NCBI GenBank assembly: GCA_937884685.1
Contig: CAKZYM010000755.1
Span: 1-13,368 of the forward strand
DNA length: 13,368 bases
Reading direction: 5' to 3'
DNA from: an uncultured Calothrix sp.
GTDB taxonomy: Bacteria; Cyanobacteriota; Cyanobacteriia; Cyanobacteriales; Nostocaceae
Each line of letters begins with the position of its first letter. The stretch's first letter is position 1. Below the pieces are notes generated by a model. It did no database searches. It was given only the letters and a program-made list of their open reading frames with translations, and was not told the DNA's origin. The translations under genes were made by a program, and so were the position numbers. Below, piece after piece: positions 5,946 to 12,124 of this stretch.

Positions 5946-7334
5946 TTACATCATCTTAGGAAAATTGCACCTTGCTAATTCAGTTTCTAGTTCGGTGATT
6001 CGCTTTTTAAGGTATATATTCTCTGCTTCTAGTTCATCAACCTTAGACATCTGATTAAAAGCTTGATTGAAAGCTTTTCTTCTATTCTCTAAACCGAACC
6101 ACCTTTGATAAACCTTAGTGTGCATTTGTACAGAATGTCCTAAATTATCAGCAGCCGCTTTAATCGGTACTCCTTGTAAATGTGCCCTAATAGCACAAGC
6201 ATGACGTAAATCATATGGAGAAAAAGATATACCGCTACTTTTAAAGCTACCCGCTATCTTGTTTACTTTGCTAGATAATTCAATTGCAGTTCCCTTGTTA
6301 AAAGAATACTCTTTCAACATTTGTAATGCTGATTGATTTTTTAAATCAAAAAGCTCAATCCATTCAGGTACAAACGGAAAAACTTCTCTGTATCCAGTTT
6401 TATTTGATTCATGTACCTTAAAAGTACTATGTTCATTTTCGGGAGATAGTAGCCAATCCAAATTGGGGTTATTTACCGCTTCTCTAGGACGTAAGCCATA
6501 AACAGCTAACAAAGCATAAACTGTTTTATACTTAACCCAATTATTCTCATATTTTTTTTGACCTCTGACTTTTTCATTAAAATGTTTTTCAAAAAAGAGT
6601 ATTCCTCCTTCAATTTCTTTATCGGTAGGTATTAATCTTTGTTGAGGTTTTATATTAGGTATCAAATCGGATAAATTCGCTTCAATTCCTAATGAGTTAA
6701 GTACTATTTTACCCAAAGTAACTATTGTCCTTTTAGATGCATCATATGGGACTTTCTTGATTTTATCTCTAACTGAAAATTCTGTAATTATTTCATTTCC
6801 AGAAAAAACTGCTCTGTATCTTCTTTTATAATTAAGTAAAGTTCCTTCACTTTTGATAGTTTTTTTCCTTTCCGAAAAATATCTTTCCTCAAACTGTTGA
6901 TAAAACTCATTGAAAGTTATGCTTTTTACTTTCTTAGCGTGAACTCCTAAATATTTATCATTCCAAATAAAAGTCTTACGAGCAATTAATTTACCAAGTT
7001 CCTGTGCTTCTTCTTCAGCGGTTTTTAAACCATCGAAATTCGCTGGAATACCTAACGATATAGTGTACTGTTTCTTATCTTTACCTTTTAAGTGACTATC
7101 ACCGGGTTTCAATGGAAGGGTAGCCCGTAACTGAATAGTTCCACTTCTAGATTCTATACTTACTTTTGTTTTACTAGCTTTCAATCGTTGATTGATTTCT
7201 ATTATTTCTTGCTCTAACTTAGCTTGTACGTGTTTACGAGTCTCAATCACGTGTTTTTTGAGTCCTAAATAACTACCGTCAGTAGTTGCTGGAGGTTCAA
7301 AATCTTCAAAAACCTTTCCCTGTATATCTTCCAT
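5946..7334 (-). CDS. K2 excisase, XisA/XisC-family tyrosine recombinase
   Basis: A 462-residue recombinase, sole gene of element K2, expected to act on the TACTTCCG repeats. Arg282, Lys312, Tyr374, Arg377, His400 and the nucleophile Tyr409 (V-Y-Q-R-W-F) sit at exactly the same residue numbers as in the K1 protein. Residues 304-333 (T-F-K-V-H-E-S through F-D-L-K-N) are identical between the two. The region about 165-265 is much more divergent and may carry the difference in site specificity. The C-terminus (430-455) is a likely coiled coil. It starts at ATG, with a GTTC-N5-GAAC palindrome 33 nt upstream and a terminator after the stop. The family is certain; pairing with its own element rests on position. 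Confidence 0.93.
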   Translation of the reverse strand: MEDIQGKVFEDFEPPATTDGSYLGLKKHVIETRKHVQAKLEQEIIEINQRLKASKTKVSIESRSGTIQLRATLPLKPGDSHLKGKDKKQYTISLGIPANFDGLKTAEEEAQELGKLIARKTFIWNDKYLGVHAKKVKSITFNEFYQQFEERYFSERKKTIKSEGTLLNYKRRYRAVFSGNEIITEFSVRDKIKKVPYDASKRTIVTLGKIVLNSLGIEANLSDLIPNIKPQQRLIPTDKEIEGGILFFEKHFNEKVRGQKKYENNWVKYKTVYALLAVYGLRPREAVNNPNLDWLLSPENEHSTFKVHESNKTGYREVFPFVPEWIELFDLKNQSALQMLKEYSFNKGTAIELSSKVNKIAGSFKSSGISFSPYDLRHACAIRAHLQGVPIKAAADNLGHSVQMHTKVYQRWFGLENRRKAFNQAFNQMSKVDELEAENIYLKKRITELETELARCNFPKMM

Positions 7335-7367
7335 TTTTTACACTAAAAGTACGCTAAATTATTTTCA

Positions 7368-7380
7368 GTTCACTACGAAC
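7368..7380. promoter_or_regulatory. GTTC-N5-GAAC palindrome upstream of K2 excisase
   Basis: GTTC (7368-7371), ACTAC, GAAC (7377-7380), exactly 33 nt upstream of the ATG. It matches the palindrome before the K1 gene in form and distance although the surrounding sequence differs. Confidence 0.5.
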
Positions 7381-7448
7381 AAGTAAACAATTCAAAACTT
7401 CTCTATATAAACAATTTAGGGTAAATTTTATCTTCAAGACAAGTGGAA

Positions 7449-7456
7449 TACTTCCG
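7449..7456. repeat. K2 attachment repeat, right copy
   Basis: TACTTCCG, identical to 5682-5689. The six bases before it, GTGGAA, also resemble the nifK codons GTTGCT at the left copy (3 of 6 match), so weak homology extends into the element. Confidence 0.88.
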
Positions 7457-8447
7457 TACCCACTTAACCCGTCACTTCAAAGAGCCTTTCTCTGCTGTTT
7501 CTTCTTCAATGACTGAAGATGCTGCGGTATTCGGTGGTTTGAAGAACATGATTGATGGCTTGACCAATGCTTACAAGCTATACAGTCCTAAAATGATTGC
7601 GGTTTCCACTACCTGTATGGCTGAGGTAATCGGTGATGACTTGGGTTCATTTATCGGTAATGCTAAAAACGAAGGTGGTATTCCCGAAGATTTACCCGTA
7701 CCTTTCGCTCACACTCCTAGTTTCGTAGGCTCTCATATTACCGGTTACGATAATATGATGAAAGGTATTCTTTCTAACCTAACTCAAGGTAAGAAGAAAG
7801 ATACAACCAATGGCAAAATCAATATTATCCCTGGTTTTGATACCTACGTAGGTAATTTACGCGAAGTTAAGCGTATGGCAAATTTGATGGGTATTGACTA
7901 TACCTTATTAGCTGACAACTCCGATTATGTTGATGCACCTAACGATGGTAAATTCAACATGTATCCTAAGGGTACAAAATTGGAAGATGCTGCTGATTCT
8001 TGCAACGCTGAAGCTACACTTTGCTTGCAAGCACATTCTACTCCTAAGACTCGCGAATATATTCAGAAAGAGTGGAAGCAACCTACATCAGTTGTTCGCC
8101 CTTGGGGTATTCGCGGAACTGATGAGTTCTTAATGAAACTCAGCGAATTAACTGGTAAGCCCATTCCTCAAGAGTTAGAAGAAGAGCGCGGTCGTGCTGT
8201 TGACGCTATGACTGACTCCCACGCTTGGTTACACGGTAAGCGCTTTGCTATCTACGGTGACCCCGATTTAGTATACGGTATGACCAGTTTCTTGATGGAA
8301 CTAGGTGCAGAACCCGTTCACGTTTTGGTTCACAACTCTAACAATGAGTTTAAAGCTGAAATCCAAGAGTTATGCTCTAGCAATGATTACGGTAAAGGTG
8401 CAACCTTCTGGCCTGGTAAAGACTTGTGGCACATGCGTTCTCTAATG
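7449..8447 (+). CDS. nifK: nifK segment 3 (central and C-terminal part, again cut short)
   Basis: 333 codons of nifK, from Y-F-R-T-H-L-T-R-H to D-L-W-H-M-R-S-L-M. It contains S-S-S-M-T-E-D-A-A-V-F-G-G, the third P-cluster cysteine in V-S-T-T-C-M-A-E-V, and H-T-P-S-F-V-G-S-H with the P-cluster serine. The open frame reaches back to a GTG at 7443, but that codon lies inside element K2 and is not a real start. At the right end every NifK continues F-T-(E/D)-x-(V/P)-D; here Met is followed by Cys and a stop. Segments 1-3 joined give about 429 residues against roughly 510 for the family, so the final 80 or so codons are missing and probably lie beyond a third insertion. Confidence 0.95.
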
Positions 8448-8571
8448 TGCTAGCTATCAAGCCAAAAGTTGGTAATTGTTAATGAGATTTATTCGAGATT
8501 CAAATCAGATTTGCAGCACAATGAGAGGTAGATGAGACACATTGTTTCTACTCCCTGCTACCTTAAATAAA

Positions 8572-8598
8572 AACCCAGCTTTTTGAAAAAACCGGGTT
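8572..8598. terminator. long hairpin after nifK segment 3 and the 51-residue ORF
   Basis: AACCC (8572-8576) pairs with GGGTT (8594-8598), then a G-C pair, then TTTTT with AAAAA, closing on a single G. It is related in sequence to the hairpin at 4086-4102. It lies about 85 bp past the stop of the minus-strand ORF ending at 8684 and is T-rich on that side. Confidence 0.5.
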
Positions 8599-8683
8599 CC
8601 TGAATTATTTGAATTTTTGTACGTATTAAACAATAACTATATATTTAACGCGAAATTAAAATCTTAATTCTATATTATGCGTA

Positions 8684-8839
8684 TCATGCTGTTTTTTGAT
8701 TGGATATAGTTTGCTTTGATGTACTGATTCTGGTAGATACTGAAGTGTCTTTTTTTATATCTTGCTGTAAAGCTTGTCGTTGTTCAAATTCTAATACAGT
8801 ACGACAGATTAATTGAGCTAAAGTTTCTGTTGTTGACAT
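8684..8839 (-). CDS. small hypothetical protein, 51 aa
   Basis: The open frame extends to a TTG at 8881, but the ATG at 8839 is the more likely start. The upstream part would encode an unrelated hydrophobic I/V/L run. From the ATG the protein begins M-S-T-T-E-T-L-A-Q-L-I-C-R-T-V-L-E-F-E-Q-R-Q, an amphipathic helix, then a Ser/Thr/Lys-rich tail ending S-N-Q-K-T-A. It resembles the many short uncharacterised cyanobacterial proteins; no function can be given. It would be cargo of the third nifK element. A hairpin at 8572-8598 lies downstream. Confidence 0.45.
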   Translation of the reverse strand: MSTTETLAQLICRTVLEFEQRQALQQDIKKDTSVSTRISTSKQTISNQKTA

Positions 8840-9142
8840 GATTATGAAACGATTATCAATAACTATGATAATTAGCAGCAATCTAGATTCTGTTAATAGC
8901 GAACTTTTGAATATTTAGGTTTGTATACTTACACTTTATCTTGATTTTTTATGCCTATTCTGCTATGCCATAATTCGTAAATAGAAACAATAGGTAACGA
9001 TAAATATTATCAAATCAGCTTGATAAACAAAAAATATCCCTAAAGTCAAAACATACTCCGGGATAATTGGCAAACTATAGATTATATTTATGAATAATTT
9101 AACAATTTTATAAATTTGTTGAGCAGCGCGCCTGTTAAAAAG

Positions 9143-9289
9143 CTATAAATTATTACTCTCTTCTACGGTCAAAGATTCATAGATAGTAGATTCTTCTATT
9201 GAATTCTTATTAGCGTTAGCTAAATTCGGTATCAAAAGTAGTATTAACACACCAACCATAATTGATAACCTGATTCTAAATTCTTTCAT
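9143..9289 (-). CDS. small secreted or lipid-associated peptide, 48 aa (hypothetical)
   Basis: A 48-residue ORF too short for most callers. It has a convincing signal peptide: a basic start (M-K-E-F-R-I-R), a hydrophobic core (about 8-20, rich in I, V, L) and a signal-peptidase-like A-N-A at 24-26. The mature peptide would be about 22 residues, polar and acidic (S-I-E-E-S-T, V-E-E-S-N-N-L). AAGG lies 9 nt upstream of the ATG at 9289, a fair ribosome binding site. I do not recognise a family. It stands alone in gene-poor DNA. The signal-peptide pattern argues for a real gene; conservation is untested. Confidence 0.4.
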   Translation of the reverse strand: MKEFRIRLSIMVGVLILLLIPNLANANKNSIEESTIYESLTVEESNNL

Positions 9290-9299
9290 TGTAATAACC

Positions 9300-9969
9300 T
9301 TATTCTTATTATTAGTGCTTATTTTTTTTAATTTGATTGCAATAAGACTTATCAGTTAAGCAAAACTATTTAAAATTTATTAATTTGAGCCATGATTCTG
9401 ATTCTATTGGTAGATGTTACACAGAATAATCTGTAATTTATAAAAAACATGAATATTTACAACTGCAAACAGTAATATCTACAAAGTTATATTAATGTTT
9501 TAGTCTTATTATCTTTATATCTTTATTATAATTAAAAATTCATCTTCAAATATTTAATTAATCTGAATAATCATTAAAATTTTGTTGAAGAGAAAATGAA
9601 TAAATACCTCTTCATGAAAACACTAATAAAAGTAATTTACATAGCGAATAAATACGCAAGTATTTTGATTTTTTATGACAATTTATAGATTTAGATGAAT
9701 GCTTTGAGTTAATTAAAATAGTGCTTATAAGTAATTAAACGGGTATGAGATAAAATTATGATTACTATCTTTATTAAAATATCTTGTTCCCACAGCCAAC
9801 AAATAAATCTATTTTCATTTTCTACTCCCTACTCCTATCTTTGATTTATCCCCTTTCATCGTCTTGTAGATAAAATTAATACATGCTTACATTTACGGTC
9901 GTTTGGCTAGGGTAGTTTTTGTTTTCAGGAATATTACTACAGGATTATAAATGTCAACTACTAAAAAAC
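9300..9969. other. gene-poor AT-rich stretch
   Basis: About 670 bp with no ORF that can be supported. One 30-codon frame at 9596-9688 has no family resemblance. No repeats of note were seen. Confidence 0.5.
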
Positions 9970-9986
9970 AGATAATATATTTATCT
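9970..9986. repeat. small hairpin
   Basis: AGATAA and TTATCT form a 6-bp stem with a 5-nt loop (TATAT), just before the larger stem-loop at 9997-10044. Confidence 0.4.
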
Positions 9987-9996
9987 AAGTATGAAA

Positions 9997-10044
9997 TAGC
10001 TACTTTATATATCTGTAACCAATGGTAGATATGTAAAGTAGCTA
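9997..10044. repeat. long stem-loop 1
   Basis: TAGCTACTTTATATATCT (9997-10014) pairs with AGATATGTAAAGTAGCTA (10027-10044). All 18 positions pair, one as a G-T wobble, around a 12-nt loop. TAAGTAGCTAA recurs just downstream, near 10071-10081. It could be a small palindromic element, an RNA hairpin or a remnant of a transposon. Confidence 0.7.
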
Positions 10045-10311
10045 AGTGATGGGAAGGTATTGTGTACATTTAAGTAGCTAAACATAATTAGTTACACAGT
10101 TTTATTCTAGGTGAAACGGTCTAAGGCTATTGCAGCGTCTCCTCCAAGAGATAGCAACCGCTGATTATTGATTGCTGATATAAATTTTCTATAGACTCGT
10201 CTTTGCTGCTTATCGGAAGCGTAAAAGCTTAACTAAATAAGCCAAAATGGGGCAATAAAGGATTAAACTACCCTGATATTGCAGATATCCTTGATATTAT
10301 TTGATTTAAAA
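10045..10311. other. non-coding stretch with a possible degraded gene end
   Basis: No intact gene. A short in-frame stretch on the plus strand at 10245-10304 reads K-W-G-N-K-G-L-N-Y-P-D-I-A-D-I-L-D-I-I then stop. Just upstream, in another frame, is A-A-Y-R-K-R-K-S-L-T-K. This may be the decayed 3' end of a gene, but no family is recognised. Confidence 0.25.
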
Positions 10312-10353
10312 ACAGATGCTTGTTGTTTGGCTAGTTAAACAACAAGCATCTGT
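10312..10353. terminator. long perfect stem-loop 2
   Basis: ACAGATGCTTGTTGTTT (10312-10328) and AAACAACAAGCATCTGT (10337-10353) form a perfect 17-bp stem with an 8-nt loop. On the minus strand the stem is followed by TTTTTAAATC, so it could be a strong terminator. However, no minus-strand gene is visible upstream of it. It lies about 290 bp before the sigma factor gene. Confidence 0.55.
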
Positions 10354-10640
10354 AGCGGTTTTGATTAAATCTGGACGAACAAAAGAACAAAAAGTAATTC
10401 GACCTCTATATTTTATCTGTCTCGTAGAAAAATATCTTAAAACTGCATAACCGACTAGTGGAAGTTCCCATAAATATATATAACGCTTGAAATTCAGTAC
10501 AATTTAGTTCGTGCTTTGTGATGAGCGTACAAAAACCAACAGTAAATAGTTAACTTTTGTGAAATAAACGAATAATGGTGTTTTTAATTTCAGTAAATAT
10601 AAATAAAGCAGATATTTAAATGCTCTTATGGTAGAAATTT

Positions 10641-12119
10641 ATGTTTTTAGAAAAACCTATGCTTGTGAAAAAACGTAGAGATTTGATTGATAAATTTTCT
10701 AGTTTTATCTGTTTTACAGCCAACAATCATCAAATCCAACTTAGTTGGAAAATTGATGCACGGCTAGAAAATAATATGAAATTAAAATTGGCAGCAGATT
10801 CAGAAGCTAAGGAAAGTTTTTGGGCACAGTATTTTCTCAAAGTGCTATTAACTAAAGACCGGCCAGGTAACTTAGAATATAATTTTTCTATAGCAAAAAA
10901 ACATTTTTCTGCATATTTACAAGAAGCCTGTTTTAAAGCAGCAAGGGACATACAATATGAATTTAAATATATCAAGCATAAATACTCCTTGGAAGAATTT
11001 TTTCAAATAGCAAATCTTGCAGCAAATTCACCCACAAAATATTTTAAAAGCTTCAATTTTGAGCGAAACCAAATTAATATAGAAGCCTATGCAATTACGG
11101 CTTTTAAGAGATTTATCCGCAATCAAATATATCGACAAGATTTAGAAGCAAGGAGAACAAGATTTTCCGGTTATGGTTTGTTGAAAGATTTGAGTGCTGG
11201 GGAATTAAATGATGCTTTATTAGCGCAAAACTTTTACACTCACCAAATTATTCATCATCGCTTAGCTTGGCAGTGCTTTTGCGAAATGTTTCGGGTTTTA
11301 CCTAATCACAGTGGCTCGCGAAGCATAGCAGAAAATGAATTGAAGTCAATTACAGATTATTATAATCAACGATGCAGCCAACTTAATCTTGATAGTTTAC
11401 CTGCAACAAATATTGTAATTCAAGAAATGCTTTTAACTTGTATAAATGCAGCGAAAAATTATCGCAACAAGCAATATTTATATTTTGAGGAAGATTATTT
11501 TGGTGCATTCGACCCAGCACCTTCTAAATGGGATGTCTTAATACAGCAAGAAGAATCTCAACAGCTAAAAGTTATTCTTGATAAGTTATTCATTAATATG
11601 CCAGAACAATGTCAAATAATGTTCAAATTATGGCAGGGATTAAATTTAACTCAAACAGAAATAGCCCACCTTCTTAAGTCTAAATACTCGGGTTTACAAA
11701 AACAGTATCAAGTAGCCCGTCAGATAAAAAAATATAACAGAGATATTTTAAAAAAATTTGCCTCAGAATGGAATCAAAATAATCCTGAGATATATATTAA
11801 TAATGAAAAAGATATTGAAAGAATTAAATCTGCTTTTGACAAGTACTTTCACATCTATTGTCAACAGTTGATTTTTCCTCTATTGGATAAAGTTTTTGAA
11901 GAATTTGAAGATGAAAATAAAGAAAATATATTAATGATTCAATTAGAAACTGATTATATAAAAGACTTCAATGAATTACCAAAAATTATCACCAGATTCT
12001 TAGAAAATTTCAAATACTATATGGAAAGGACTATGCATTTAGAACAAGATTCTCTTTCTATCGCAAACAATAAGTTAGCTGATGTTATGAATCAATGGAT
12101 ACGTATTAAACAAGGGTAA
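10641..12119 (+). CDS. divergent sigma-70-like factor (cyanobacterial, DUF1822-linked)
   Basis: A 492-residue protein resembling the divergent sigma-70-family factors that precede DUF1822 genes in filamentous cyanobacteria. Residues about 60-170 look like a sigma region 2 helical block (W-A-Q-Y-F near 61, I-T-A-F-K-R-F-I-R-N-Q-I-Y at 152-164). Residues about 310-372 look like a region 4 helix-turn-helix (M-P-E-Q-C-Q, L-N-L-T-Q-T-E-I-A-H-L-L). The C-terminal 110 residues are an added helical, Glu/Lys-rich part. It would direct RNA polymerase to a special promoter set, which is unknown. The start at 10641 lacks a clear Shine-Dalgarno; Met7 (10659) is an alternative. It ends 5 bp before the next gene, so the two form one transcription unit. 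Confidence 0.72.
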   Translation: MFLEKPMLVKKRRDLIDKFSSFICFTANNHQIQLSWKIDARLENNMKLKLAADSEAKESFWAQYFLKVLLTKDRPGNLEYNFSIAKKHFSAYLQEACFKAARDIQYEFKYIKHKYSLEEFFQIANLAANSPTKYFKSFNFERNQINIEAYAITAFKRFIRNQIYRQDLEARRTRFSGYGLLKDLSAGELNDALLAQNFYTHQIIHHRLAWQCFCEMFRVLPNHSGSRSIAENELKSITDYYNQRCSQLNLDSLPATNIVIQEMLLTCINAAKNYRNKQYLYFEEDYFGAFDPAPSKWDVLIQQEESQQLKVILDKLFINMPEQCQIMFKLWQGLNLTQTEIAHLLKSKYSGLQKQYQVARQIKKYNRDILKKFASEWNQNNPEIYINNEKDIERIKSAFDKYFHIYCQQLIFPLLDKVFEEFEDENKENILMIQLETDYIKDFNELPKIITRFLENFKYYMERTMHLEQDSLSIANNKLADVMNQWIRIKQG

Positions 12120-12124
12120 TTTTC

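Larger units (their letters stand above)
5682..7448. mobile_element. nifK element K2 (1767 bp, minimal excision element)
   Basis: Lies between direct repeats TACTTCCG at 5682-5689 and 7449-7456. Excision joins GTT-GCT-TAC-TTC-CG to T-ACC-CAC and gives V-A-Y-F-R-T-H-L in frame. It contains one gene, a leftward recombinase (5946-7334), and 256 bp of AT-rich DNA on its left side. Only the 34-bp micro-segment separates it from K1. Confidence 0.93.

Noticed and set aside
3619..7456. One single nifK element spanning both recombinase genes
   Set aside because: The outer boundaries share no usable direct repeat. Joining them directly would delete S-Q-G-C, including a P-cluster cysteine. The micro-segment and two separate repeat pairs explain the data fully.
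3619..7456. Introns (group I or II) or inteins
   Set aside because: No reverse transcriptase, maturase, homing endonuclease or splicing motifs are present. Each insertion has terminal direct repeats and a tyrosine recombinase, as in DNA excision elements.
7443..8453. A gene with its own GTG start and TAG stop
   Set aside because: Both ends lie outside the nifK homology: the GTG is inside K2 and the Cys-stop is past the third break. It is an internal nifK segment.
3357..8453. nifK as a decayed pseudogene
   Set aside because: All three segments are free of frameshifts, keep the P-cluster ligands, and join exactly at direct repeats, which decay would not produce.
9596..9688. 30-codon ORF starting M-N-K-Y-L-F-M-K
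   Set aside because: It has a purine-rich run before the ATG, but it is very short with no recognisable feature; it is expected by chance in AT-rich DNA.
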